From assembly GCF_004310325.1 (NCBI RefSeq), contig NZ_SIRT01000009.1, positions 1 to 64,000 of the forward strand: a DNA stretch of 64,000 nt, read 5' to 3'. A program made the translations under genes and the position numbers. Position 1 is the stretch's first letter, and every line of letters starts with the position of its first letter. This document shows, one piece after another, positions 9,940 to 19,028 of the stretch. The notes beneath the pieces are model-generated. The model was given only the letters and a program-made list of their open reading frames with translations, was not told the DNA's origin and did no database searches. This DNA is from Hyunsoonleella flava. Lineage in GTDB: Bacteria; Bacteroidota; Bacteroidia; Flavobacteriales; Flavobacteriaceae.

Positions 9940-10455
9940 ATGAAAACGATTAAATTTTTAATTACAGGGGTAATATTAGCGTCATTAGTGCTTAGCTGTG
10001 GTGGTGAAAAAAAGAAAGAAACGCCAGAACAGAAGATTAAACTAGGCACGAAGAAAGAGGAAAAAAAAGTAGATGACAATGTTGCTAATTTAGTAATTGC
10101 AGGAAATGATGCGATGCAATTTGATAAAAAAGAACTTCGTGTAAAGGCTGGTCAAAAAGTGAAACTAACATTGAGACATACAGGCAAAATGGACATTAAT
10201 GTTATGGGTCATAATATCGTTATTTTGAAACAAGGTGTTGATCTTACTGCCTTTGGAAATAAGGCTGCCACTGCAAGGGACAATGGCTATATCCCAACAG
10301 ATGCTGAAGGTGATATTGTTGCAATGACTAAATTAATTGGTGGTGGGCAGACCACTTCTGTAGAGTTTGATGCACCCGCTGCAGGTACTTACGATTTTCT
10401 ATGTAGCTTTCCAGGGCACTATGCCTTAATGAAAGGGAAATTCATAGTTGAATAA
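9940..10455 (+). CDS. Azurin-like blue copper lipoprotein
   Basis: Small periplasmic electron carrier. The ATG at 9940 is chosen because it opens directly into a lipoprotein signal ending LVLSC (Cys20), and the promoter box lies just upstream. A charged Lys/Glu linker (about 21-45) is followed by a cupredoxin domain. Copper ligands can be assigned: His91 in GHNIVIL, Cys155 in FLCSFPGH, His160 and Met164 in ALMKGKF. The GHN and C-x4-H-x3-M spacing is that of azurin. Likely partners are cytochrome c oxidases or peroxidases, which are not in this window. It is monocistronic, with its own terminator. Confidence 0.9.
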   Translation: MKTIKFLITGVILASLVLSCGGEKKKETPEQKIKLGTKKEEKKVDDNVANLVIAGNDAMQFDKKELRVKAGQKVKLTLRHTGKMDINVMGHNIVILKQGVDLTAFGNKAATARDNGYIPTDAEGDIVAMTKLIGGGQTTSVEFDAPAAGTYDFLCSFPGHYALMKGKFIVE

Positions 10456-10477
10456 ACAAGACATGAGAGTCATTTTT

Positions 10478-10512
10478 AAAGTGCTTTATTGTTTAAATAA
10501 AGCACTTTTTAG
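10478..10512 (+). terminator. Rho-independent terminator after the azurin-like gene
   Basis: Perfect 13-bp stem AAAGTGCTTTATT (10478-10490) and AATAAAGCACTTT (10496-10508) with a 5-nt loop and a T-rich tail. It would work in both directions. Confidence 0.88.
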
Positions 10513-10549
10513 TTTGTAGGTCCATTTGATGACCAAAAACAAAAGAGAT

Positions 10550-11779
10550 ATGGACGAAAAGGTAGTAATAGTAGGAGCAGGAGTAAGTGGTTTAGTTGCG
10601 GCATTACAGCTAGAGGCGTTTGGTTATAAGCCTACAATTTTAGAAGCTGATACTCGTGTTGGAGGTCGTGTACAATCTGACGAAGTAGAAGGCTATGTTT
10701 TAGATAGAGGGTTTCAAGTACTGTTAAGTGCTTATCCAATGGCTCAAAAATATCTCGATTACAATACCTTGAATCTTAAATCATTTGTATCAGGATCTTA
10801 TATATTTAAGAATGGTAAACGCTTAACTATTGGCGATCCATTAAGAGATATTTCGTTATTGGGCTCTACATTATTTTCACTGGTGGGCTCATTATCAGAT
10901 AAGATAAAAGTATTTCAACTGAAACGGATGCTCAATAAAAAAACAGTAGAAGCTATTTTCCAAGATGAATCTGTAAATACATTGCAATATTTAAAACGCT
11001 TTGGTTTTTCAGATGCCATGATAAATGATTTTTTCAAACCATTTTTCACAGGTATTTTTCTCGAAACTGAATTGAAAACATCATCAAGAATGTTTGAGTT
11101 TGTTTTTAAGATGTTTGGAGCGGGTGAAGCTGTTGTTCCAAAGCACGGTATTCAGGATATCCCAAATCAATTACTTGGAAAGCTAAACCAAACTACAATT
11201 AAGTATGAACATCAAGTTAAAAGTGTAAAGGCAAACACGATTGTTTTAAGCGATGATATAGAAATGGCTTTTGATTATTGTATTGTAGCTACCGAAGCGT
11301 CCAATGTTATTTCAAATTTAACTACTACAGTAAACGAATGGAAAAGCACACAGACTTTATATTTTGAAGTAGATGCATCTATGGTATTCCCAAAGTATAT
11401 GATTGGTTTATTGGCAGAAACGAAAGAAGCGCTTATAAATTCAATATCATTTCCGCCAAGTGAAAGTAACTCCAATAAGTTATTATCGGTTAGTGTAGTA
11501 AAGCAACATCATTTAGGAGAAACAAAGCTTATAGATCGGATTAAAGATGAATTGAAAACTCATTTTAATATCACAACATTACGGCATTTAAAAACGTACC
11601 ATATAAAAAATGCGCTACCAGACATTGAGGATGTATCTTACAGTGTTCTTCCTTCGGAAACACAGCTAACGGATGCTATTTATCTTGCAGGTGATACGTT
11701 GCTTAATGGTTCATTAAATGCTGCGATGCTTTCTGGCGAATTGGCGGCAAAAACTATTCACGAAAAAATAAGTGGTTAA
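10550..11779 (+). CDS. FAD-dependent amine oxidase / protoporphyrinogen oxidase-like protein
   Basis: Flavoprotein with an N-terminal dinucleotide fold beginning VVIVGAGVSGLVAALQLEA and the GG-motif RVGGRVQSD just after it, as in the amine oxidase and carotenoid desaturase families. The C-terminal FAD motif reads YLAGDTLLNGSLNAAMLSGE. I chose the ATG at 10550 (MDEKVVIVGAG) because it leaves the usual few residues before the fold; an ATG at 10529 is also possible. Substrate is unknown. The gene stands alone, after a terminator and convergent with the DUF1080 gene 17 bases away. It is not a convincing haem-pathway enzyme from context. Confidence 0.75.
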   Translation: MDEKVVIVGAGVSGLVAALQLEAFGYKPTILEADTRVGGRVQSDEVEGYVLDRGFQVLLSAYPMAQKYLDYNTLNLKSFVSGSYIFKNGKRLTIGDPLRDISLLGSTLFSLVGSLSDKIKVFQLKRMLNKKTVEAIFQDESVNTLQYLKRFGFSDAMINDFFKPFFTGIFLETELKTSSRMFEFVFKMFGAGEAVVPKHGIQDIPNQLLGKLNQTTIKYEHQVKSVKANTIVLSDDIEMAFDYCIVATEASNVISNLTTTVNEWKSTQTLYFEVDASMVFPKYMIGLLAETKEALINSISFPPSESNSNKLLSVSVVKQHHLGETKLIDRIKDELKTHFNITTLRHLKTYHIKNALPDIEDVSYSVLPSETQLTDAIYLAGDTLLNGSLNAAMLSGELAAKTIHEKISG

Positions 11780-11782
11780 AAA

Positions 11783-11802
11783 GAGTAACCTTTATTTTAC
11801 TC
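11783..11802. terminator. Weak bidirectional hairpin between convergent genes
   Basis: GAGTAA (11783-11788) pairs TTACTC (11797-11802) in the 17-base gap between two stop codons, with AT-rich flanks. A short stem; a possible shared terminator. Confidence 0.35.
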
Positions 11803-12609
11803 ATCTAAAACTAAAAGCTCGATATTTTTAAATTCTACAGGATGACTCTCACTTTGTAAAGAAATATAACCACCTTTTAGTGGCTGATTTTCTTTTGGTA
11901 GCCATTTGTCCCCTGTATTAACAGCACCACCACCAATATGGGGTTTGCTGTATCTTAAAACCTCTTTCCCATTTATAAAATGTTTAATAATAGAGTCGTT
12001 TCTTACTTCAATTTCAACATGCACCCATTGGTCGCCATGATAGGTTTTTGAGGACGATTGTATAATATGCTCAGTAATAAGTGAGTCTTTGTAAAACACA
12101 TGTGTTCCAGGTGTGCATAAATTTCCCGTAGCACGTTCATCCACACCATTTCCTCCTAATAGTTGTACTTCAATGGATACAGGGAAGTTCTGGTTTAGTT
12201 CCATCCCTTTTGGATCTTCGCAATGAATCATAATACCACTATTTCTAAGTGCCCAGGCTCTTCCTCCCGGTGCTTGTTCGCCAGTAAAACGGTAGTCCAT
12301 TTTAAATTTGTAGTCACTATACGGTGTTTTGTAAAACAAATGTCCAAAGGCGTTGTTAAACGAATCATAAGCTTTGTAGCTTACTTTTAAAATACCATCT
12401 TCAACTATGAAGGTATTGTTGTAATTGTCCCCGAGAGCATAGCCTTTTATTTTTGGAGACCAGCCCTCTAAATTTTTGCCATTAAATAATTTAATCCATT
12501 GTTCCTTGTTGGCTTCAGATGTTTCTTTCTGCTTTTGTTTACAGGAGTATGCTATGGACAGCAACAAAACTAAAACGGCCATTAAGTTGTTTGAAAATTT
12601 TATCATCAT
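11797..12609 (-). CDS. DUF1080 (3-keto-disaccharide hydrolase family) lipoprotein
   Basis: Secreted DUF1080 protein with a concanavalin-like fold. The start at 12609 (MMIKFSNN) gives a lipoprotein signal ending IAYSC (Cys23) and avoids overlap with the preceding gene. Next comes WIKLFNGKNLEGW, the typical DUF1080 opening, and the closing GGYISLQSESHPVEFKNIEL segment. Family members hydrolyse or eliminate from 3-keto glycosides. It follows the GMC dehydrogenase and its small subunit on the minus strand, with 7 bases between genes, so it probably cleaves the 3-keto sugar that they make in the periplasm. Exact substrate is unknown. Confidence 0.85.
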   Translation of the reverse strand: MMIKFSNNLMAVLVLLLSIAYSCKQKQKETSEANKEQWIKLFNGKNLEGWSPKIKGYALGDNYNNTFIVEDGILKVSYKAYDSFNNAFGHLFYKTPYSDYKFKMDYRFTGEQAPGGRAWALRNSGIMIHCEDPKGMELNQNFPVSIEVQLLGGNGVDERATGNLCTPGTHVFYKDSLITEHIIQSSSKTYHGDQWVHVEIEVRNDSIIKHFINGKEVLRYSKPHIGGGAVNTGDKWLPKENQPLKGGYISLQSESHPVEFKNIELLVLDE

Positions 12610-12616
12610 TGAGTTT

Positions 12617-13204
12617 TTATAGGGACCATGCTTTTCCTTCCGTAGCTTCATCTAAAGGTAAACACCCTATTTGTTGTGCGGGAATAGGGTCATAGGCCAA
12701 TACTTTTTCACCAACAATTTCGCTTGTTTTGTATGCCCAAACGGTTTGATTTCTTAAGTTTGAAAGTGCTTTAAATACTAAATTCCTTTCTTTTCTTAAC
12801 TGGTTTGCCTCAGTTTTAGATATTTTTAAATATTTGTCTAACAACGTGGTGTAATCTTCAGGTTTTAAGCCTTTAGCTCCATCTTCTGAAATAGGAAGTG
12901 CATCCACAATGCTTTTTATCTCCTCTCTATACTTAACTACAGTTTTGTCATCATAAGCTTTTGAAGCATATAGATCTATGAATTGAGGAACGTTAACATC
13001 CAAAGCACCGGGAGACTTATCTGTTTTTGGCAATATTAAATCTACTAGATTTTTAATAATTATAGCTTCTTCTTCAGTAAAAAAAACGGGTGTCCATTTT
13101 TTAGCTTCACTCGTGCAGCTCTGTAAAATACTTAAGGCACTTGGGGCTAAAGCAGAATATCCTAAGGTTAAACCAATTTGTTTTAGTGCTTCTCTACGTT
13201 TCAT
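12617..13204 (-). CDS. Gluconate 2-dehydrogenase subunit 3-like protein (Tat lipoprotein)
   Basis: Small subunit of a membrane-linked GMC dehydrogenase. The start MKRREALKQIGL carries a twin-arginine pair and the signal ends at LQSC (Cys30), suggesting Tat export and lipid anchoring. The body (FFTEEEAIIIKNLVDLILP, then a helical domain) is the usual subunit-3 pattern. It overlaps the GMC gene by 4 bases (ATGA), implying coupled translation. The large subunit has no export signal of its own, so this protein probably carries it across as a folded complex. At 195 residues it matches the family length. Confidence 0.85.
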   Translation of the reverse strand: MKRREALKQIGLTLGYSALAPSALSILQSCTSEAKKWTPVFFTEEEAIIIKNLVDLILPKTDKSPGALDVNVPQFIDLYASKAYDDKTVVKYREEIKSIVDALPISEDGAKGLKPEDYTTLLDKYLKISKTEANQLRKERNLVFKALSNLRNQTVWAYKTSEIVGEKVLAYDPIPAQQIGCLPLDEATEGKAWSL

Positions 13205-14910
13205 GATTGTTTTGCTTTAAATTGTTTAACAGCATGATTTGCGGCTCGTGCAGTTAAGGCCATATAGGTTAACGAGGGATTTTGGCAACCAGCAGATGTC
13301 ATACAAGCCCCATCAGTTACATATACGTTAGGTACACTATGAATCTGGTTATACTTATTCAATACTGATGTTTTAGGGTCTCTACCCATTCTAGCAGTTC
13401 CCATTTCGTGGATGCCAATACCAGGGGCTGCAGGTCTATCAAATGTATCAATATCCTTAAACCCCGCTTTCTCAAGCATATCTACCGCTTGGTTTATGAT
13501 GTCTTTCCGCATGCTAAGCTCATTTTCTTTCCATTCCGCATCAAACGTGATGGTGGGTAAGCCCCATTGGTCTAGCTTGTCGTAGTTCAAAGTCATTTTA
13601 TTGTCGTGATAAGGGAGGCATTCCCCAAAGCCACCGAGATGCATACGCCATGGTCCAGGTTCTAGAATTTTTTCTTTGTATTCACTACCATATCCAAGTT
13701 CAGCTACATGTTCATTAATACCGCGTCTTCCGGCACCACCTTGATAGCCATAGCCTCTTAAAAACGATTTTTGTTCACTGGCCATATCTCCAAGGTTTCT
13801 AAAGCGGGGTATGTATATGCCATTGGGCCTTCTACCTTTATAATATTTGTCTTCAAAACCATCAATAGTTCCAGATGCTCCAGAACCTAGGTGATGATCC
13901 ATGATATTATGTCCTAATTCACCAGAATCGTTACCTAAACCGTTAGGGAAGCGCTCGGATTTAGATTGCATTAAAATAGAGGCAGAAGCTAGGGCGGATG
14001 CACAACAGAAAATAATATCAGCTTCAAATTCTAATTTTTCCTTAGTTTCAGTATCGATGATTTTTACACCTCTCGCTTTTTTAAGGGTATCGTCATAAAT
14101 AATCTCATAAGCTATAGAGTTTGGTCTCAATGTCATGTTTCCTGTGCGCGCAGCGGCAGGAAGCGTTGAAGCATTACTGCTAAAATAACCTCCATAAGGA
14201 CATCCACGTCTGCATCTATTTCTAAATTGGCAGTTGCCTCGACCTTCGCGTGGTTTGTCACCCGTAATATGCGCTACTCTTCCAATAGTTAAAACACGCC
14301 CTTGGTTTTTTGCCATTTCTTCCTTTAGGTGTTGTTCTACGCAATTAAGTTCCATTGGTGGTTCAAAAACACTATCAGGTAGTTGTGGTAAACCTAAAGC
14401 TTCTCCACTAATGCCAACAAATTTTTCTACATAACTGTACCATGGTTCAATATCCTTATAGCGAATAGGCCAATCTACACCATATCCATCTTTCTTATTG
14501 GCTTCAAAATCTAAATCACTAAGTCTATAGGATTGTCTGCCCCACATAATGGAACGTCCACCAACATGATACCCTCTAATCCAGTCGAAGCGTTTTTTCT
14601 CATTATATGGATGCTCAAAATCATTAACAAACCAATGGCGGGAGTCTTTTTTAACCACATAGCCTGTTCTGGCTTGTTTGTATTGTGTTGCTTTTTCTTC
14701 GGCAGTGGGTTCACCTCTTAGTTCCATATCCCACGGGTCTAGGTTCATGGTGGGGTAATCTTTTATATGCTCTACCATTCTCCCGCGCTCTAAAACAAGC
14801 GTTTTAAGTCCGTTTTCACATAATTCCTTGGCTGCCCATCCTCCAGAAATACCAGTACCAATTACAATAGCGTCGTATTCTGAGGTTTTGTTTTTTGCGT
14901 TATAATTCAT
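13201..14910 (-). CDS. GMC oxidoreductase, large subunit of a glycoside/sugar dehydrogenase
   Basis: FAD flavoprotein of 569 residues. The nucleotide fold VIGTGISGGWAAKELCENG is at residues 16-34 and the Cys-rich CQFRNRCRRGCPYGG segment is mid-protein. The catalytic pair appears to be His in GIHEMGTARMG and Asn in GCQNPSLT at the C-terminus. This pattern is shared by bacterial glucoside 3-dehydrogenases and gluconate/sorbitol dehydrogenases. The adjoining small subunit and DUF1080 hydrolase favour C3 oxidation of a glycoside in the periplasm. It is first in the minus-strand unit, divergent from the isomerase-MFS unit. Confidence 0.85.
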   Translation of the reverse strand: MNYNAKNKTSEYDAIVIGTGISGGWAAKELCENGLKTLVLERGRMVEHIKDYPTMNLDPWDMELRGEPTAEEKATQYKQARTGYVVKKDSRHWFVNDFEHPYNEKKRFDWIRGYHVGGRSIMWGRQSYRLSDLDFEANKKDGYGVDWPIRYKDIEPWYSYVEKFVGISGEALGLPQLPDSVFEPPMELNCVEQHLKEEMAKNQGRVLTIGRVAHITGDKPREGRGNCQFRNRCRRGCPYGGYFSSNASTLPAAARTGNMTLRPNSIAYEIIYDDTLKKARGVKIIDTETKEKLEFEADIIFCCASALASASILMQSKSERFPNGLGNDSGELGHNIMDHHLGSGASGTIDGFEDKYYKGRRPNGIYIPRFRNLGDMASEQKSFLRGYGYQGGAGRRGINEHVAELGYGSEYKEKILEPGPWRMHLGGFGECLPYHDNKMTLNYDKLDQWGLPTITFDAEWKENELSMRKDIINQAVDMLEKAGFKDIDTFDRPAAPGIGIHEMGTARMGRDPKTSVLNKYNQIHSVPNVYVTDGACMTSAGCQNPSLTYMALTARAANHAVKQFKAKQS

Positions 14911-14945
14911 TTCAATTGGTTCTCATTAAATAAAATACTCCGTAA

Positions 14946-14973
14946 CGTTTTTCGTATTTTTTAATGAAAAACG
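14946..14973. promoter_or_regulatory. Inverted repeat between divergent sugar-oxidation units
   Basis: CGTTTTTC (14946-14953) and GAAAAACG (14966-14973), a perfect 8-bp dyad with a 12-nt spacer, 36 bases before the GMC start codon. It could be an operator for a regulator of both directions. No regulator gene lies in the cluster. Confidence 0.4.
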
Positions 14974-15017
14974 AATAATATCTTTAAAAATATTAATATA
15001 AATGGAAAAATGGCTAT

Positions 15018-15049
15018 TTTGTGTTGCTATATTCTTAAAAATATGTTTC
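15018..15049 (+). promoter_or_regulatory. Promoter of the isomerase-MFS-oxidoreductase unit
   Basis: TTTG (15018-15021), 20 bases, then TATGTTTC (15042-15049), one mismatch to TAnnTTTG. Spacing fits the Bacteroidetes promoter. The transcript would start about 45 bases before the gene at 15100. Confidence 0.6.
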
Positions 15050-15099
15050 GCACCTAGACTTATAACGAATTTAATTAACCTAAAAGACATTTAAAATTT

Positions 15100-16065
15100 A
15101 TGAAGCGCCGAACATTTATCCTTAAAACCTCCCAGGCAAGTTTTGCTTTATCCTCTTTGGGTTTGCTAGCTTGTAAAAACTCTAAAAAGCGTAACGTTGA
15201 AGACAGTATTGTTGAAGATGTTAATTCAAACGGTGATTTGTTTTTCAAAATCTCTTTAGCGCAGTGGTCTTTTCATCGCTCATTGCAAAGTGGTGAAATG
15301 GATAATTTAGATTTTGCAGCAAAATCCAGAAGCTTTGGTTGTGAAGGTGTAGAATATGTCAACGGGTTTTTTAAGGACAAGGCTAAAGACATGGGTTATT
15401 TGAAGGAAATGAAAACTAGGGCAAATTCCGAAGGTCAGCAGAATGTATTAATTATGGTGGATGGTGAAGGCGGGTTGGCCGATGCAGATACCAAAAAGCG
15501 TTTAAAAGCCATTGAGAATCACTATAAATGGGTAGAAGCGGCGCATTTTTTAGGCTGTCATGCCATTCGGGTGAATTTAGCAGGGGGTGTTGATAAGGCT
15601 GATGCGGTGAAGTCTGGGATTGATTCACTCACCAAATTGTCGGAGTTTGCAAAAGGTTCAAATATTAATGTTCTTGTAGAAAACCATGGTGGTTTTTCTT
15701 CGAATGGTGAATGGATGACTCAAGTGTTTTCGCAAATTGAAAATGAAAATTGTGGAACGTTACCTGATTTTGGAAATTTCTGTATCAAAAAAGATAAAGA
15801 TAGAAACTGTTTAGAAGCCTATGATACTTATAAAGGTATGAAAGAATTACTACCGTTTGCAAAAGCGGTAAGTGCAAAATCGTATCACTTTGATGATGAC
15901 GGGAATGAAACTAAAATTGATTACTATAAAGTTATGAAAATGGTGAAAGAATCAGGATATACGGGATATGTGGGCATTGAATTTGAAGGTCATGGCATGA
16001 CTGAAGAAGCAGGTATTATTGCTACCAGAGATTTATTGACCAAGATTGGAAAACAACTTAGCTAA
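15100..16065 (+). CDS. Sugar phosphate isomerase/epimerase-like TIM-barrel protein (exported lipoprotein)
   Basis: AP-endonuclease-2/xylose-isomerase-like barrel of 321 residues. The N-terminus MKRRTFILKTSQASF has a twin-arginine pair and the signal ends LLAC (Cys25), so it is predicted periplasmic, unlike most family members. Metal-binding parts are visible in VLVENHGGFSS, LPDFGNF, KSYHFDDDGN and the closing GYVGIEFEGHG. In Bacteroides such proteins act with DUF1080 and Gfo/Idh/MocA enzymes on 3-keto sugars; here an isomerase or hydratase of a keto-sugar is likely. First gene of the plus-strand unit. Confidence 0.8.
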   Translation: MKRRTFILKTSQASFALSSLGLLACKNSKKRNVEDSIVEDVNSNGDLFFKISLAQWSFHRSLQSGEMDNLDFAAKSRSFGCEGVEYVNGFFKDKAKDMGYLKEMKTRANSEGQQNVLIMVDGEGGLADADTKKRLKAIENHYKWVEAAHFLGCHAIRVNLAGGVDKADAVKSGIDSLTKLSEFAKGSNINVLVENHGGFSSNGEWMTQVFSQIENENCGTLPDFGNFCIKKDKDRNCLEAYDTYKGMKELLPFAKAVSAKSYHFDDDGNETKIDYYKVMKMVKESGYTGYVGIEFEGHGMTEEAGIIATRDLLTKIGKQLS

Positions 16066-16090
16066 ACATACAATCAAACCAATTAAATAT

Positions 16091-17263
16091 ATGGAAAGTA
16101 TTAATAAGAACAGGCTGTTCCTTGGAAGCTGCCTAGCATTAATCACGACGGCAATGACATTTGCCATACGTGCTCGATTAGAAACCGTTTTTGGGCCTGA
16201 AGGTGTAGGCCTTACACTAGAACAAATTGGTTATGCCTTTGCGCCAGCCTTTTTTGGTTTTACAATTGCCATGATTATTGGTGGGCCTTTGGTGGATTTA
16301 TTAGGTATAAAAAAAATAACGTGGATGGCATTTATAACGCATGCTGTTGGCATCGTTTTAACACTCATGGCAGATTCCATGACATCACTGTTTATTGCAA
16401 CTTTATTTATTGGTATAGGTAACGGATTTGTTGAAGCTGCACTAAATCCCATGGTAGCATCAATGTATCCTGAAGAAAAAACAAAAATGTTAAACAGGTT
16501 TCATGTATGGTTTCCTGGAGGCATTGTCATTGGTGCACTTGTGGGTTGGTTGGTAATGGATGTAATGGGCCTTAGTTGGCAAATTATGGTAGGAACTTTG
16601 TTTATTCCGTTAGTAATATATGGTGCTCTATTTTGGGGTCAAAAAATACCCGTTACAGAACGTGTACAAATGGGGGTGAGTAACAAGAAAATGTTTTCAA
16701 GTGTTTTAAAACCGTTGTTTTTATTTATGGTAGCATGCATGTTTTTAACGGCAGCTTCAGAGTTGGGAACCACCCAACGTATAGAATCCCTCTTAAAAGA
16801 GTCGGTTGCAAAACCTTTATTGGTATTAGCCTTTATTAACGGTATAATGGCATTGGGCCGTTTGTTTGCAGGACAGGTGGTGCATAAATTAAGTCCGTCA
16901 GGGATGTTGCTATATTCTGCGATTTTTACATTTATCGGACTCTGGATGTTAACCGTTACAAGTGGAGGTATGGTATTCGTTGCCGCAGCAGTTTTTGCCA
17001 TTGGTGTTACATTCTTTTGGCCTACAATGCTTGGTTTTGTTGCTGAATATTTGCCAGAAACGGGTGCTCTAGGGCTCTCCATCATGGGCGGTGCAGGTAT
17101 GTTTTCGGTGTCTATCGTTTTACCGATAATGGGAAATCTTATGGATAACGCTGATGCTTCTGAAGCACTTAGAACCATGTCGATATTACCAGCAATCTTA
17201 ATTGTTGCATTTTTAGGATTGCATATTTATATGAAAAAAAGAAATACTAAAGTAGAAGCTTAA
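16091..17263 (+). CDS. MFS sugar permease
   Basis: Major facilitator superfamily carrier of 390 residues with about 12 hydrophobic segments. The ATG at 16091 (MESINKNRLFLGSCLALIT) gives the short cytoplasmic tail normal for the family; an upstream TTG would overlap the previous gene. It has FIGIGNGFVEAALNPMVASMYPEEKTKMLNRFHVWFPGG-type features split over residues 100-150, resembling the FucP/GlcP sugar:proton group. It sits between a periplasmic isomerase and a cytoplasmic oxidoreductase and probably imports the oxidised or released sugar. Confidence 0.85.
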   Translation: MESINKNRLFLGSCLALITTAMTFAIRARLETVFGPEGVGLTLEQIGYAFAPAFFGFTIAMIIGGPLVDLLGIKKITWMAFITHAVGIVLTLMADSMTSLFIATLFIGIGNGFVEAALNPMVASMYPEEKTKMLNRFHVWFPGGIVIGALVGWLVMDVMGLSWQIMVGTLFIPLVIYGALFWGQKIPVTERVQMGVSNKKMFSSVLKPLFLFMVACMFLTAASELGTTQRIESLLKESVAKPLLVLAFINGIMALGRLFAGQVVHKLSPSGMLLYSAIFTFIGLWMLTVTSGGMVFVAAAVFAIGVTFFWPTMLGFVAEYLPETGALGLSIMGGAGMFSVSIVLPIMGNLMDNADASEALRTMSILPAILIVAFLGLHIYMKKRNTKVEA

Positions 17264-17270
17264 ATAAACT

Positions 17271-18416
17271 ATGAGCAGAAAATTAAGAATGGGAATGGTT
17301 GGCGGAGGTGCTGGTTCATTCATTGGAGATGTACACAGAAAAGCAGCAGCAATTGACGGGATGATAGAATTGGTATGTGGGGCGTTTAGCAGTACTGCTG
17401 AAAAATCGATTGCTTCCGGATTAGCATTAAACTTAGATAAAAACAGATGCTATGGTACTTTTGAAGAGATGATTAAAACAGAGGCAGAACTTCCTGAAGA
17501 TGTGAGAATGGACTTTGTAGCTATCGTAACCCCAAATCATATGCATTTTCCACCTGCAAAAATGGCTTTGGAATATGGGTTTCATGTGGTTTGTGATAAG
17601 CCTGTAACCTTAACTTTAGATGAAGCAGAGGCATTAAAAAAAGTTGTAGATGGTAGCGGTAAATTGTTTGCTTTGACCCACAATTATACAGGTAATTCTA
17701 TGGTAAAGCAAGCAAGGGCAATGGTGGCTAACGGGGAGCTTGGGACTATCAGAAAAATACAAGCACAATATTTACAAGGATGGTTGTCAACCTCTTTAGA
17801 AAAGACAGAACAAAAACAAGCAGCGTGGAGAGTAGATCCTAAAAAATCTGGAATTGGTGGTGCATTAGGCGATATTGGGACACATGCAGAGAATTTAATT
17901 GAATACATTACTGGTTTAAAAATTGAAGAAATAGCTGCCGATTTAGGGCGTTTTGGAGAAGGTAGAATTTTAGATGATGATGGTAATATGTTAATCCGTA
18001 TGGAGAATGGTGCTAAAGGCACAATTTCTATTTCTCAAATTGCTTTAGGCGAAGAAAACAATCTTGGTATAAAAGTTTATGGTACCAAAGGGAGTTTGGA
18101 GTGGTATCAGGAAAACCCTAATGAATTGATTACGCGCTGGTTGGAGGAGCCTAAAAAAATATACACGCCCAATGGCAACGGATTGCACGACGAGGCTTTG
18201 GAAGTAAGTAGAATTCCAGCAGGACATCCTGAAGGCTATTTGGAGGCTTTTGCGACAATCTATAAAAACTTTGCAACGCATTTAACAGCTATTAACGAAG
18301 AAAAATCAATTGAAAAACCAGATTATCCAACTGTTGAGGATGGTGTTCGTGGGATGAAATTTATTTATGCTGCGGTTGAAAGTGATAAGAATAATTCTAG
18401 TTGGACGAAGATTTAA
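17271..18416 (+). CDS. Gfo/Idh/MocA family oxidoreductase
   Basis: NAD(P)-dependent sugar oxidoreductase of 381 residues. It begins LRMGMVGGGAGSFIGDVHRKA (residues 4-24), an NAD-binding fold that departs slightly from GxGxxG by reading GGGAGS. The catalytic lysine lies in CDKPVTLTLDEA (near 107) and a DIGTHAENL helix motif near 204 supplies the usual His. Predicted cytoplasmic, it would reduce or oxidise the imported 3-keto sugar. It follows the permease by 7 bases. Exact substrate unknown. Confidence 0.88.
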   Translation: MSRKLRMGMVGGGAGSFIGDVHRKAAAIDGMIELVCGAFSSTAEKSIASGLALNLDKNRCYGTFEEMIKTEAELPEDVRMDFVAIVTPNHMHFPPAKMALEYGFHVVCDKPVTLTLDEAEALKKVVDGSGKLFALTHNYTGNSMVKQARAMVANGELGTIRKIQAQYLQGWLSTSLEKTEQKQAAWRVDPKKSGIGGALGDIGTHAENLIEYITGLKIEEIAADLGRFGEGRILDDDGNMLIRMENGAKGTISISQIALGEENNLGIKVYGTKGSLEWYQENPNELITRWLEEPKKIYTPNGNGLHDEALEVSRIPAGHPEGYLEAFATIYKNFATHLTAINEEKSIEKPDYPTVEDGVRGMKFIYAAVESDKNNSSWTKI

Positions 18417-18419
18417 TTC

Positions 18420-18893
18420 TTGAAATTTTACTGTATTTACATATTGATATTTTCGATTTTCTTCAATTGTTCTGAAAAAGATATAAATTGGAAGACAGAA
18501 AGAAATGCAATAATCTTTTTTGGGTCAGAGCCTAAAGAGGAGAAATTTATATTAACATTCAATAGAAATGGAGATTCATTGAATTGTAGGTATGTAAATC
18601 ATATTGACTCATCAAAAGTTATATCCATAAGAAAGATTAAGGATTCTTTGTTTTTTGGATTTGAAAAATTCACAAACAGAAACAGAAAATCTTTTAGTAG
18701 CAAGAGGTTAAATAATTTAAAATTTGAATTTTACAATTTAAAAGATCCTTTAGTTGATGGCACTGGACCGATATTATATAATGAAGAATATGGTCTTCTT
18801 GCAATACATAATGTTTATGGGCCGACAATTATTTTTTTAAAAGAGAAAGATGATATTTTGATTGAGAAGGTAATGAAGGTATTAAATGATTAA
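18420..18893 (+). CDS. Hypothetical lipoprotein with TTG start
   Basis: Unrecognised 157-residue protein. No ATG is available near the front; the TTG at 18420, 3 bases after the preceding stop, opens into MKFYCIYILIFSIFFNC, a convincing lipoprotein signal with Cys17. The mature part has alternating beta-type segments (FILTFNRNGDSLNCRY, PTIIFLKEKDDILI) and no known motif. It is more AT-rich than its neighbours. It could be a late insertion, since it separates otherwise related sugar genes and is followed by a repeat. Confidence 0.55.
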   Translation: MKFYCIYILIFSIFFNCSEKDINWKTERNAIIFFGSEPKEEKFILTFNRNGDSLNCRYVNHIDSSKVISIRKIKDSLFFGFEKFTNRNRKSFSSKRLNNLKFEFYNLKDPLVDGTGPILYNEEYGLLAIHNVYGPTIIFLKEKDDILIEKVMKVLND

Positions 18894-18903
18894 AAATAAC
18901 TTT

Positions 18904-19006
18904 GGCGGATATGCCCGCGTTAGGGATTGCAGTGGAAAGCCCACAGCCCGACGTAGGAGGTGCGAGGACTTGCAACGTAAAGCCCGACCCCTTGTGGGTA
19001 ACGCCC
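18904..19006 (+). repeat. Dispersed repeat family A, copy 3
   Basis: Typical copy of about 103 bases starting 10 bases after a stop codon. It reads GGCGG, GCGTTAGGGATTGCAG, GGAAAGCCCACAGCCCGAC, GTAGGAGGTGCGAGGACTTG, AAAGCCCGACCCC and ends GGGTAACGCCC. The left GCGTTA pairs the right TAACGC, and ACCC-n5-GGGT forms a local hairpin. Confidence 0.85.
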
Positions 19007-19028
19007 AAAAAATAAATAATAATTAAGT

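Noticed and set aside
16639-17178. 179-codon minus-strand open frame inside the MFS gene
   Set aside because: Low-complexity, Pro/Ile/Thr-rich shadow of a gene with clear membrane segments; no start context or signal.
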